DNA of 64,000 bases from Ariolimax columbianus (lineage: Eukaryota > Mollusca > Gastropoda > Stylommatophora > Arionidae): positions 54,466,814-54,530,813 of the forward strand of contig JAVGWX010000008.1 in assembly GCA_036924085.1 (NCBI GenBank). Reading direction: 5' to 3'. The translations under genes were made by a program, and so were the position numbers. Positions 46,285 through 56,869 of this stretch are shown one piece after another. Below the pieces are notes generated by a model that searched no databases, was not told where the DNA came from, and was given only the letters and a program-made list of their open reading frames with translations. The first letter of the stretch is position 1; each line of letters starts with the position of its first letter.

Positions 46285-46653
46285 AGAAGGAAGACTAATA
46301 TCTGGGATATATGGTCAGGCAAAACATACTGATCAGACATGTTAGTCAGGGTCAGGCACAATATCCTGGCCCATATCCTCACCTTGACTTCCCCCATAGT
46401 CCTGCCTGGAAAATGGCTGTTTTCACAACAGCCTGGATAAAGAGGTGAGGGATTAACATGATACCATAGTAGTGAGAAACACGCAGATGAAGTCAAGCAT
46501 AGCACAAACGCCTGGAGGACTACAGTCCACCTTCATCAGCACGCTTGGGATGTGAGGAATGCTACTACAACCTGCCACTTTACGTCCTTTTCAGGGCACA
46601 CAAAAGAGTAAACTTACTCATTGTGGGCATTAAACAACAACAACAAATATCCC
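46285..46653 (+). repeat. Family B SINE-like retroposon, copy 2
   Basis: aaggaagactaatatctgg, gatcagacatgttagtcagg, tagtagtgagaaacacgcag and ctcattgtgggcattaaaca, ending in an AAC-repeat tail. No clear target duplication seen. Confidence 0.8.
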
Positions 46654-46734
46654 CGTAAATATGGGTGTTATGGGTTCAAAGGGTTAAAGAACATGTTCTA
46701 CTATCTGTTTGGTTCAACTATTTCAATAATTATC

Positions 46735-47300
46735 ACTGTGCACCTATAACGACAGACGACCTGGCTACATGGGAGTGAGAAAAACTGAGAGGCAGATATA
46801 TTAATGAAAATAATAGAAATCCAATGACAACACAAGCTTGCAACAGCCAAGACAACGCACTTAACCTAGGATAGAAAACTTCGGCTCCCCATGACTCTTC
46901 CTGGTAAAAGTGTGCCAATAAGTAAACTAAGTACTTTACACTGTTAGAGAAAAATTACATTCAATGAAATGACAGGATTGAGAAAAGACCTCAGGAAAGG
47001 CAGAATAGACATGATGACAGCAGGAATATTGCGAGAACAACTTGTGCCAAATATAACAAAAGAAAATACAATGGTTTGGACAAATTGTGATAATGTAATT
47101 GAATACTGTGCAGCTATAACAATAGGTGATTACATAGCATGAGAAAAACCAAGAGGCAGATGGACAGATGATACATCTGAATTCCTATGACAACATGAAC
47201 TTACAACAGCCAACACAGCACACTTAATCTTTGTGAAGAAACTTCAGCTTCCAGTGTTTCTCCATGCCAGAAGTGCACCAAAAATAAGTATAGTAAGTAC
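46735..47300 (+). pseudogene. LINE RT C-terminal fragments, two partial direct copies
   Basis: Around 46945-47230 the frames give MTGLRKDLRKGRIDMMT and KPRGRWTDDTSEFL, then QHELTTANTAHLIF. This is the usual final segment of an RTE- or CR1-like ORF2. A more degenerate copy (ERQIY, NPMTTQACNSQDNALN) is at 46735-46925. It ends only a few bases before the AP3D1 donor. Confidence 0.5.
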
Positions 47301-47304
47301 TGAC

Positions 47305-47434
47305 CAGGGTCGGGATCCTCCAATTTCTCCTTGAGTCTAGGGAATGCTGGACGAAGAGCTTCGGGGAACTGTAGAAAAACCTTGTACATGATGAGCACTG
47401 CTTTCTTTCTCAGGTATGGTCGAGATGAAGTCAT
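47305..47434 (-). CDS. AP3D1: AP3D1 exon (130 nt)
   Basis: Encodes MTSSRPYLRKKAVLIMYKVF, then LQFPEALRPAFPRLKEKLED and PDP plus the first nt of Gly. Matches the vertebrate IMTLMSHTKPYIRKKAVLIM region. The acceptor is ttacag and the donor is GTCAGTAC. Confidence 0.97.
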
Positions 47435-47785
47435 CTGTAATTTGTAAGAGAGACACATGTTAAACTTATAGCACCTTTGATGTTGTTCAGGGGACAGCAA
47501 GGAAGCATGAAGATATTGAAAAGAAAGTGCCTTTGCTGCAAATATTTAGTTATGAAGAAGAGTCAAGAATTAGATTATATTGAGTAAAATGCTTGGATAG
47601 ACAGACGAGTGATTAGCAATTCAGATTTTTCAAGTGACCAGCCAACGTTTCAATTATGAAACTACAAATTTCCTGAAGTCTGCATCAAGAAGGACGATGA
47701 AGATAAAGGTGAGTGAAAAAAATAACCAAGGCAATGACAAGGTGAGTAAATGATTCATCAGATAGTGTGCTGGAAATTTGAAAAA
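47435..47785. other. Intron sequence, nothing recognised
   Basis: No repeat or coding content identified. Confidence 0.4.
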
Positions 47786-47789
47786 GAAA

Positions 47790-48115
47790 GTGTAAATGGA
47801 TCCTTTGATGGGAAGAGTGAAGTGAAAGAAGCACAGCAAGTAGGCAAAGAAGAGGAAATTAAGCAAACAAATGATTCATCGGATTGGAAGAGGGGAATAT
47901 GAGAAGTGAAAGAAGCATAGCAAGTAGGCAAAGAAGAGGAAATTAAGCAAACAAATGATTCATCAGATTGGAAGAGGGGAATATGAGAAGTGAAAGAAGC
48001 GTAGCAAGTAGACAAAGAAGAGGAAATTAAGCAAACAAATGATTCATCGGATTGGAAGAGGGGAATATGAGAAGTGAAAGAAGGATAGCAAGTAGACAAA
48101 GGAGGGGAAATTACT
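47790..48115 (+). repeat. 84-bp tandem repeat, four copies
   Basis: Unit begins aaatgattcatcggattgg and runs through gaggggaatatgagaagtg, aagaagcatagcaagtagg and agaggaaattaagcaaac. Starts at 47869, 47953 and 48037, with one earlier diverged unit. The unit is 28 codons long, so the minus strand is open for 113 codons. Not considered a gene. Confidence 0.92.
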
Positions 48116-49740
48116 GGATTACTGAACGACCCGTTTTTCAGCGGTGGTTACACTGTTGCGAGTACCAACTTCTCTTCCAATGGTCTCTGTCTTGGTCCAT
48201 GGTCGACCAGTGGATAATGAGTTGTCCACATCTGTGGCATTGTAAATTTTGTTGCGGGACGGGATACAATGAGACGGACCAACGTGTTGGTGGTTGTCAC
48301 CGTGGTGGTTTCTTATCTCTAGGTTACCATATTGCTTTTGCTGTGCTCCAACGATCGTCCTTTCTTCTCAGTAAGTGGCCACCACTGCGATGTTTCGTTT
48401 TGTCTGCATAAATAACTGCATCTTTCACCAGGGACAATTGATGTATGCCCGAGTTGTGAGACCTTTTGTGCGCTGGCTATGAAGCATGTGGCCAACCATG
48501 CGTCTCTCGTGGGAGACCTGGGTCACTCTGAGTTTGGACTCAATCTCTTTCGTGAGTGACCATGTTTCCGCCACATAGCATATTGCAGGCAGTACTGTGG
48601 AACAGAACAGAGAGGTGTGCAGGCTCTGGTCGTGGATGTTGTCCAGTACCGGCTTTATTGAAGAGAAGGCCGCCCAACCCACGCAGCGCCGTCTTGTCAA
48701 CTCTGGGCTTAGGTCGTTCTGCATGTTGAGCAGGCGTCCAAGATAGATGTACTTGTCCATGAGTCTCTCTCCATCTAGGAAAACTGGGTCGCGGGAAGCG
48801 AATCGACTGCGCATGGATTTCGTCTTGGATGCGTTCACTTTGAGTCCCGCTATCTTTCCCTCTCGGTGGAGCGCTGCTAGCATGACATTGGCGTCTGTGG
48901 CTGCCTCCGTGATAAGCACTAGATCATCTGCAAAGCGAAGGTGATTTAACAGAATGCCATTTATGTTGATGCCAGAGGTATCCCAGTCACACCAACTGAT
49001 GACGGATTCCAGGTTCGGTGAGATTGGGCCCTCTTGATGTACTCCTTTTTGTATGGGTACAACTTCCGGTCATTGGAAGGTAGTCATGCAAACAGTGTAG
49101 CAGCCAGCAAGGATTCTTCTGTATCCCGGGTCGAACCCTTGATCTTTTAGAGATTGCCAGACAAATTTTGGTTCTACCGAGTAAAACGCTTTTTTGTAGT
49201 CGATGTAGGTATAAATTAGTGGAGTCTGGTACTCTCGGGCTGTTTCGGGCAGCACGTTGAAATGTGGTCCATGGTGCTATATGCATGACGAAATCTAGCC
49301 TGTTCGATCGGTTGCGCCGCATCTAGGGTTGGGCGGATTCTGGCGAGGTCACATTTCGTGAATATTTTGTAGGTGACCGGAAAGAGCGCGATTGGCCGAG
49401 GTCTTCCTTGTCTCCTTTTTTGTGTAGGAGGATCGTTTTTGAACTGCGCCAAGCCGCTGGTATCTTACCTGTGTGTAGATAGGTTGAGAAGCTCTGGGAG
49501 AGGGCCTGGTAGAGCGGTAGTCCGCAGGCTTTGCAATCCTCTGCCATTAGGCCATCCTCTCCAGGTGATTTTCTGAGGGGCGTGGTATGATGGATTTCTG
49601 AGGGCAGGAAGTCTGTGGGAGGGATGGGTGGGGAGGAAAGAGGGATGGTTGGGGAGTATGATGATTTAAATAATTCTGTGTAGTCTTCTTTCACAATCGA
49701 CTCCATGCCCAGCCTTGACTCAGTGCGGGACTCACTTACT
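48105..49740 (-). pseudogene. RTE-like LINE ORF2 (RT part), broken
   Basis: Minus strand, 5' to 3'. PLRKSPGEDGLMAEDCKACG (49580) and ILLHKKGDKEDL (49420) are RT fingers. IYTYIDYKKAFYSVEPKFVW (49200) has the first catalytic Asp. RFADDLVLITEAATDANVML (48935) has the ADD motif. RSRFASRDPVFLDGERLMDK follows, then AICYVAETWSLTKEIESKLR and HSQRTKGLTT at the C-terminus. Several frame changes occur between 49400 and 48920. No endonuclease part is visible. A sister 3' fragment is at 12195-12655. Confidence 0.88.
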
Positions 49741-49950
49741 GTTTTTATACAGGGAATGACATTGCCTGTGTTCAGCAATGCTTCGAGAGGCTTCTCTCTC
49801 CATGTGTCAGTGAGGTAGGTGTGTATGACAGGATGAATGACAGAGAGAATGCTAAATTCAAGCAATGTCAAACCAAAACTTCTAGAGCTCAGTTCACTGA
49901 TGATTAATCCAACAAGCTCTGTGTGAGTGTGTTTATGGGTGGGGGTGGGG
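49741..49950. other. Intron sequence, nothing recognised
   Basis: No clear content. A minus ORF crosses it into the microsatellite. Confidence 0.35.
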
Positions 49951-49954
49951 GGAG

Positions 49955-50365
49955 GAATGATACAGAGAGAAATTAGATAGAAGGAGATGTGATAAAGAAA
50001 GAAATGTGATAAAGAAAGATGATAGAGATGAGATAGAAACAGATGAGATAGAAAGAGATGGGATAGAGATGACACATGAAAAGATGACACAGAAAGAGAT
50101 GAGATAGAAACAGATGAGATAGAAAGAGATGGGATAGAGATGACACATGAAAAGATGACACAGAAAGAGATGAGATAGAAACAGATGAGATAGAAAGGTA
50201 TGGAATAGAGAAGGAGGGGAATAGAGAGAGATGGGATATAGAAATGACAGAGATGATTCAGAGAGAAATGAGATAGAATGAGATGGGAAAGAGATGATAG
50301 AATGAAATGAGAGAGAAAAAGATGAGATATAGATAGGATAGAGAGAGAAATGAGATGAGATAGAG
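49955..50365 (+). repeat. GAGATAGAAA-type degenerate tandem repeat
   Basis: Words gagatagaaacagat, gagatagaaagagatggg, atagagatgacacatgaaa recur, with one 60-bp block present twice (50040-50160). Purine-rich on the plus strand. Confidence 0.85.
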
Positions 50366-50503
50366 AGTTCCAAACTCAAGCTGTGTCAAACCACCAGGTC
50401 AACGGCTCACAGCCATCATGAGTCTGCAACACCTAAACAGTACCTCTCACCTACAGGCATGCAAGATACAGGTTATTATACAACACAGAAACAGCATACA
50501 TAC

Positions 50504-50611
50504 TAGAGTCATGATGTCATTAGCCAGGTCACGGGCTAGGTCTGGAGTGATGAAGCAGGACAAGCCATTCAGAGCCACGCCAGAGTCGTACATGTTCTGG
50601 CTGCTCATGTC
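50504..50611 (-). CDS. AP3D1: AP3D1 exon (108 nt), most 5' exon in the window
   Basis: 36 codons: DMSSQNMYDSGVALNGLSCF, then ITPDLARDLANDIMTL. Matches vertebrate DLSSPSQYDTGVALTGLSCF. The acceptor is ctacctacag and the donor is GTATGTATGC. No upstream exon was found up to 64000, so the first roughly 115 residues are probably to the right. Confidence 0.96.
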
Positions 50612-50861
50612 CTGTAGGTAGATAAAGGTGTCTGGTTAAGGTGTGGTTAATGGGCATGGGAGAGACAGGTGAGCAAGCTTTGGGATCAATATATCAACAG
50701 CAAAAATAAAATAATGAAGTAACAAATGAAACGGAATATAGAAAGGCGAGACAGAATGTTAACTGAAGAGGCAGAACAGGAACAAAGAACGGAACCAACT
50801 CACTTTCATGACTTGTTTTGTCCCCTTAAAAGAATGAAAACCAACGAATGCAGGAAGAGTA

Positions 50862-51125
50862 TCATCATCCTATACCCTATATCCTTCTAAATTATCATCC
50901 TATACCCTATATCCTTCTAAATTATCATCCTATACCCTATATCCTTCTAAATTATCATCCTATACCCTATATCCTTCTAAATTATCATTCTATACCCTAT
51001 ATCCTTCTAAATTATCATCCTATACCCTATATCCTTCTAAATTATCATCCTATACTCTATATCCTTCTAAATTATCATCCTATACCCTATATCCTTCTTA
51101 ATTATCATCCTATACCCTTATCATC
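50862..51125 (+). repeat. 30-bp minisatellite, nine copies
   Basis: Unit aattatcatcctataccc, tatatccttcta, with a few single changes. Confidence 0.96.
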
Positions 51126-51164
51126 CCATAAGGAGCATGTTGTACCAGACCACTAAAGTTCGCC

Positions 51165-52010
51165 TCGGTTAAGGAAGCCTGTATCAAAGCATATACGAGG
51201 TGTGTTCAAATGAAACCGGACCAAACTACAACAAGTGAATATACATATGATGCACAAGATGGCATCTCTTCTGGTGACAACAGAATATACAAACCATCAA
51301 GTTTGCAAAATTTCATTATCATTCGACTCATAGTTTCCTCGGCAGACCGCTGAAAATATAGCGGGTGTGATATGGAATCTGTCCAGAGTTGATTAGCGAG
51401 CGGTGATTCGGTTTCTAACAGCTGAAGGATGTCGACCAGTTGATATTCATCACAGAATGCAGGCAATATATGGTGACAAAAGTGTGTCGAAGACAACAGT
51501 GAAGAACTGGACAACGATGTTTAAAGAAGGACGTGAGTTAATGAAAGATCTTCCGAGACCAGGTCAGGCACATATTATTGCGTTAACTCACGTCCTCCTT
51601 TAAACATCGTTGTCCAGTTCTTCACTGTTGTCTTCGACACACTTTTGTCACCATACACTGCCTGCATTCTGCGATGAATGTCAACTGGTCGACATCCTTT
51701 AGCTGTTAGAAACCGAATCACCGCTCCCTGATCAACTCTGGACGAATTCCGTATGACACCAGCCATGTTTTCAACGGGCTGCTGAGGAAACTATGAGTCG
51801 GAAGATAATGAAATTTTGCGAACTTGATGGTTGGTATGTGCTGTTCACACAAGAAGTGACATCATCTTGCACATTGTATGTATGTTCACTTGCTTTAGCT
51901 TGGTCCGGTTTCATTTGAACACGCCTCGTATATACACTTCAAATGGTGGTTTCTGAGCCAGGTGGTTTCTGAGCCATGTTTTACACGATGGGCTTTCCTC
52001 CCGGGATACC
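51165..52010 (+). repeat. Family C dispersed repeat, copy 4, split by a mariner palindrome
   Basis: gaagcctgtatcaaagcata before 51196 continues at 51929 with tatacacttcaaatggtgg and tttctgagcc, matching family C around the insert. Confidence 0.65.
51196..51928. mobile_element. Palindromic mariner derivative
   Basis: 733 bp flanked by TA (51194-51195, 51929-51930). The ends cgaggtgtgttcaaatgaaa and tttcatttgaacacgcctcg are inverted repeats, but the pairing extends through both halves (about 350 bp arms). Each arm encodes the mariner N-terminus: plus strand VIRFLTAEGCRPVDIHHRMQ and KTTVKNWTTMFKEGRELMKD, minus strand VIRFLTAKGCRPVDIHRRMQ and KTTVKNWTTMFKGGREL. The catalytic half is absent. The arms differ at many sites, roughly one in eight by eye. 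A short spacer (about 51555-51580) lies at the centre. Confidence 0.93.
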
Positions 52011-52390
52011 AATTAGATGAGCATAAATTTATGCAGCAACATATTACCATTTCATACACACACACACAGTGAAACTACTAAAAATTACTAGATTGCAAAG
52101 CAAGACTGCAACACAAACAGGCGTATTCTTGCTCAAACATGTCAACTTGGCATCACTCAACCCTTCTAAAAAATTAATTAATAACAACAATAAAAATAAA
52201 ATATTTTTGAAAAGGATTAGCCAATGTTTTTGTTAAAAGCAGGCATATAATCATTAATAAGACTGTACCCCAATTTATGTCACGTACTGGCTGTCATTAT
52301 GCATTAACACAATGTATGTGGTATGACTAATGCAGTCAAGCTGTTATCTTGACAATTATAAATGAAGAGGGTGTCTCTAACAGATACTGC
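52011..52390. other. Intron sequence, nothing recognised
   Basis: AT-rich, with a short CA run near 52060. Confidence 0.4.
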
Positions 52391-52394
52391 ATAG

Positions 52395-54562
52395 CTAATG
52401 CATACAGGGGACTAAAAGCGTCATTGTACAGGGAAGCAGCTGCCTCATCTTACAGGGGACTAAAAGCCTCATCTTACAGGGGACTAAAAGCCTCATCTTA
52501 CAGGGACTAAAAGCCTCATCTTACAGGGACTAAAAGCCTCATCTTACAGGGGACTAAAAGCCTCATTGTACAGGGACTAAAAGCCTCATCTTACAGGGAC
52601 TAAAAGCCTCATCTTACAGGGGACTAAAAGCCTCATCTTACAGGGGACTAAAAGCCTCATTGTACAGGGACTAAAAGCCTCATCTTACAGGGGACTAAAA
52701 GCCTCATCTTACAGGGGACTAAAAGCCTCATCTTACAGGGACTAAAAGCCTCATTGTACAGGGAACCAGCAGTCTCATCTTACAGGGGACTAAAAGCCTC
52801 ATCTTACAGGGGACTAAAAGCCTCATTGTACAGGGAACCAACAGCCTCATCTTACAGGGGACTAGCAGCCTCATCTTATAGGAGACTAAAAGCCTCATCT
52901 TACAGGGTACTAGCAGCCTCATCTTATGGGGAACCAGCAGCCTCATTTTACAGGCGACTAGCAGCCTCATTTTAGAGGGGACTAGCAGCCTCATCTTACA
53001 GGGAAGCAGCTGCCTCATCTTACAGGGGACTAAAAGCTTCATCTTACAGGGGACTAAAAGCTTCATCTTACAGGGGACCAGCAGCCTCATCTTACAGGGG
53101 ACTAGCAGCCTCATCTTACGGGGAACCAGCAGCCTCATCTTACAATGACTAAAAGCCTCATCTTACAGGTAACTAAAATCCTCATCTTACAGGGAGCTAA
53201 AATCCTCATCTTACAGGGAGCTAAAAGCATCCTCTTACATAGGACCAGCAGCCTCATCTTACAGGGGACCAGCAACCTCATCTTACAGGGGACCAGCAGC
53301 CCCATCTTACAGGGGACTAAAAGCATCATCTTACAGGGGACTAAAAGCCTCATCTTACAGAGGACTAGCAGCCTCATCTTACAGGGGACTAAAAGCCTCA
53401 TCTTACAGGGGACTAGCAGCCTCATCTTATCGGGAACCAGCAGCCTCATTTTACAGGGGACTAGCAGCCTCATTTTACAGGGGACTAGCAGCCTCATTTT
53501 ACAGAGGACTAGCAGCCTCATCTTACAGGGAAGCAGCTGCCTTATCTTACAGGGACTAAAAGCCTCATCTTATAGGGGACTAGCAGCCTCATCTTACAGG
53601 GGACTAGCAGCCTCATCTTACAGGGACTAAAAGCCTCATCTTACAGGGGACTAGCAGCCTCATCTTATGGGGAACCAGCAGCCTCATCTTACAGGGAACT
53701 AAAAGCCTCATCTTACAGGGAACTAAAAGCCTCATCTTACAGGGAACTAAAAGCCCCATCTTACAGGGACTAAAAGCCTCATCTTACAGGGAACTAAAAG
53801 CCTCATCTTACAGGGACTAAAAGCCTCATCTTACAGGGAATTAAGCTTCATCTTACAGGGACTAAAAGCCTCATCTTACAGGGACTAAAAGCCTCATCTT
53901 ACAGGGACTAAAAGCCTCATCTTACGGGGAAGTAGCTGCCTCATCTTACAGGAGACTAAAAGCCTCATCTTGCAGGGGACTAAATGCCTCATCTTACAGG
54001 GGACTAAAAGCCTCATCTTCGTTCATTTGTTCTCAATCTCTAGAGAACGGAATGTGTTGTGTCGTAGTCTACAGCTTGGCTGTGATATTTGCACCTTTCG
54101 GTCCAACACATCTGACTTCAGCAAGCATTTTTTGAGTACCGGGTTAGCATTCCCTCTTCGATCCTTTCTCCTTAGCCAGTCTGCCCTGCTGCAGCCTGTT
54201 ATCCAGGATCACCGCGTGGAGGTTTAGAAGGGTCTTGGCAGCTATGGTTCGCTGGTCCTGACGCTAGCAGTCAGCTATGGGTCGCTGACCACTGCAGCTC
54301 ATGCGCTGCTCAGCATCTTCGCAGGGGACTAAAAGCCTCATCTTACAGGGAAGCAGCTGAGTCATCTTATAGGGGACTAAAAGCCTCATCTTGCAGGGGA
54401 CTAAAAGTCTTATCTTAAAGGGGACCAAAAGCCTCATCTTATAGGGGACTAAAAGGCTCATCTTATAGGGGACTAAAAGCCTCATCTTATAGGGGACTAA
54501 AAGCCTCATCTTGCAGGGGACTAAAAGCCTCATTTTGCAGGAGACTAGAAGCATCGTGCAGG
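52395..54562 (+). repeat. 24-27 bp minisatellite, interrupted by a SINE
   Basis: Units like ggggactaaaagcctcat, cttaca with variants (ctagcagcctcatc, aaccagcagcctcatc). About 80 units at 52395-54010 and 54322-54562. Minus-strand frames of MRLLVPCK-type repeats are open for more than 100 codons but are only repeat products. The SINE at 54011-54321 is a later insertion. Confidence 0.95.
54011..54321 (-). repeat. Family A SINE, copy 7, inside a minisatellite
   Basis: Minus-strand family A from agatgctgagcagcgcat to the GAA-type end (cttcgttcatttgttctc on plus). The flanking catcttcg word occurs at both sides. A 40-bp internal deletion near the tail removes the region that normally holds gggcttggtagcg. 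Confidence 0.88.
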
Positions 54563-54599
54563 GACAAGAAACATCTTGCAAAGTACTAGCAACTTCAAA

Positions 54600-55045
54600 T
54601 TGAAATTTGCAAGCTCATATTCCAAGGATACCCTCAGGGATAAATGATCGACCTGGGACGCATTGTGAAGCCCCGCATGTTGGTGGAGATAACAGGGCCC
54701 ACCAGGAGCTCCTCAGAAATGTCTTAGCTCAACACTCGACATTGCACACCGCGGAATGCATCATGTTCCCCTCTGTGGTCAAAAAATAGCCAGACACATG
54801 TCTGACTTTTGACCGGGGTGGGAAGAAAAGTCACAGGATCTCCCAAGAACTGTCTAGGGATCCCTAAGAGCTAATCACTCATGGAAGCTGATTAATAAGA
54901 AAAAGAAGATGTCATTTACACAAAAAAATCAACATCATAAATTGTTTGACTTGGAAAACTTGGCTTATGGCTATTATTAGCTTATATGACATCTTACAAC
55001 CAATAGGAATATAACAATTAGTAGCTTTCATGATGTAATCAAAAG
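54600..55045. other. Intron sequence, nothing recognised
   Basis: No repeat or coding content identified. A 60-codon frame from 54607 has no known features. Confidence 0.35.
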
Positions 55046-55050
55046 ATGTA

Positions 55051-55805
55051 AACGAAGTGTGTTCAAAATGTATCCGGCCGTAACTTTTTCAGCGAAAACA
55101 AATGAAGCCATAGGTGTTGTCCATCGGCAGGGAGGTATATGGTACCGTCATGAGGTGGTGTGAATTTTTTCCCGTCCGCACATTCCGTCAATCGCTGGCA
55201 GTCAGCTTTTCAGTGTTCAGTGCAGTAAACACCAGTCAGGTTTTAAATTCACCACTTTGCACAGCAATGTCAAAATCCTGTTGACCATTTTCTTTTACTT
55301 TTGTGGGGTTGTGCATCACGCATACGGACAACGCCAAAACATTACCAAAGAGTACTACCTGGAGGTCATCCACCGCCTTTGTGATGCTGTCTGAAGCAAA
55401 CAACAAGACCTGTGGATAACAGGAACTTGGCAGCTACATCATGACAATGCATCCGTCCATTCTTTGCATCTGATTCACATTCTTGGCCAAACACAACATT
55501 CCTCTGGTTTGCCAGGCTCCTTATCCTCCCGATATGGCTCCTTGCAATTTCTGGTTGTTCCCCAAGCTGAAAATTCCATTGAAAGGGACCCAATTTGAGT
55601 CACAAGAAGACATAATACGAAATGAGATGACCCACTTGAACTCCATTCCCAAAGAGGCCGTCCTGAAATGCTTCTAACAATGGTGGGACAGCTGGGAGAA
55701 GTGTGTGAAGTCCCAAGGAGAGTACTTTGATGGGGATTAGGGTTTCAAACCTCCAGATGAGTAATTGTAGTTTTCCGGCCCAAAGGTACATTTGAACACA
55801 CCTCG
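55051..55805 (+). mobile_element. Internally deleted mariner-like transposon
   Basis: 755 bp flanked by TA (55049-55050, 55806-55807). The ends aacgaagtgtgttcaaaatg and catttgaacacacctcg are inverted partners, related to the ends of the 51196 element. The coding remnant reads QNITKEYYLEVIHRLCDAV, LTGTWQLHHDNASVH and IPLVCQAPYPPDMAPCNFWLF; the N-terminal half and the first catalytic Asp are gone. Same branch as the element at 32664. Confidence 0.88.
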
Positions 55806-55807
55806 TA

Positions 55808-56190
55808 GAAGGGTAATTTAGCAATTATATTAAAAGTTTTCCTTCAGATAAATTTGTCAAGACTGTTGCCAGAATACCTCATCGTCTGTCATAGACAGGC
55901 TTACATAATAATATAAAATAATTCTTGTCTGTTTATAATTCAAAAACATGAACAAAAAAAAACTAACAAGCGTATCTCTATCTATAAACAAAAATAAGAC
56001 ACAGAAACAAACAAGGTGATCTTTAAACCAAGGTATTGTTTAAAAAAATGTATTAACCAAAATAAGCATATCACATGACCTGATTTATGTGGTATTTCAA
56101 CTAAAAACAAAAACATATGTGACAAGTTCGTCAAAAAAATAAAAATATATTATTATTATTTACGCCAGTAGCACTATACATATAGGAACG
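55808..56190. other. Intron sequence, AT-rich, nothing recognised
   Basis: Contains short A-runs only. Confidence 0.4.
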
Positions 56191-56194
56191 CAAC

Positions 56195-56640
56195 AGGTGT
56201 GGCTAGATCAGTGGGCCACATTCCAGACAGGCAGAGTATATTTAAAAAACCAAGCAAAACCAGATCTCCAGGACCCAGCCAAAAAACTGAACTGAAGAGA
56301 CCAGAGTTTGATCTTCAAGCTGTGAACGGGCCATGCCCCTCTCAACAAACATCTGAATAGATTAGACCCACTACGTGAACCAAACTGCAGATTCTGCCAT
56401 GACCATGAGGAGTCAGTCAACCACCTCCTGACTTTGTGCCCAAGGCTGGCTGATCTGCAGAACCTGCTGTTAACCACCACACCCCACCATACTTTACCTA
56501 TCATTACAACAATTGAGGAGGACGTGTGCTTTTGTTCGGGAAGCATTGGGCTGTCAAGAGCTGCCAGCTCACAGCTAAAGGGATTATTTCATCATCATCC
56601 CAATAGGAGCATGGGACCACAACTACAGTTAGTCTCTTAG
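56195..56640 (+). pseudogene. LINE 3' end with zinc-knuckle-like motif
   Basis: Encodes TGHAPLNKHLNRLDPLREPN, then CRFCHDHEESVNHLLTLCPR and IITTIEEDVCFCSGSIGL. The C-x2-C-x7-H-x4-C pattern after RNase H is typical of the I or R1 group. It is a different family from the 42-46 kb LINE. Confidence 0.7.
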
Positions 56641-56649
56641 AAGTAAGAT

Positions 56650-56800
56650 TGAATCAAAGAAATGATGTACTCATGAAGAGGTGGCTTCTGTGGTACTTGG
56701 TTATATATGATGAGGTTGCCAGCCACATGCACAATCCTACTTGGTTGCTTTTTAAGACATGCTTATTAGGGTGCAGTGGGCTTATTTCTTTCTCCCCATT
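56650..56800 (+). repeat. Family C dispersed repeat, copy 5
   Basis: gtggcttctgtggtacttgg, atatatgatgaggttgccag and cacatgcacaatcctac match the other copies. Confidence 0.55.
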
Positions 56801-56869
56801 AAAGGACATGCAAACAAAAGAGAAGGCAAGCAGTTAATAAATAACCAAGTAACATGTCTTCCAGATAAT

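Larger units (their letters stand above)
121..50611 (-). other. AP3D1: AP3D1 gene locus, partial (nine internal exons and eight introns)
   Basis: This is the host gene that spans most of the window. AP-3 delta is the large adaptin of the AP-3 complex, which sorts membrane cargo from endosomes or the trans-Golgi to lysosomes and lysosome-related organelles. Nine minus-strand exons were found by reading conserved adaptin peptides bounded by AG and GT. In transcript order they are 50504-50611, 47305-47434, 36296-36435, 34421-34494, 31382-31431, 16758-16807, 5964-6012, 3837-3982 and 121-269. They total 896 nt and every exon junction keeps the reading frame. The order and content match vertebrate AP3D1 from my knowledge of that protein. 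Introns are about 3.6, 2.0, 10.7, 14.6, 3.0, 1.8, 10.9 and 3.1 kb (from low to high coordinate). The starting exons (high-coordinate side) and the hinge and ear exons (below position 121) were not found in the window. Confidence 0.95.

Noticed and set aside
47758..48099. 113-codon minus ORF with 28-residue repeats
   Set aside because: Follows from the 84-bp tandem repeat being a multiple of three.
52728..53630. ORFs with MRLLVPCK-like or LILQGTSS-like repeats
   Set aside because: Minisatellite translation, not a repeat protein gene.
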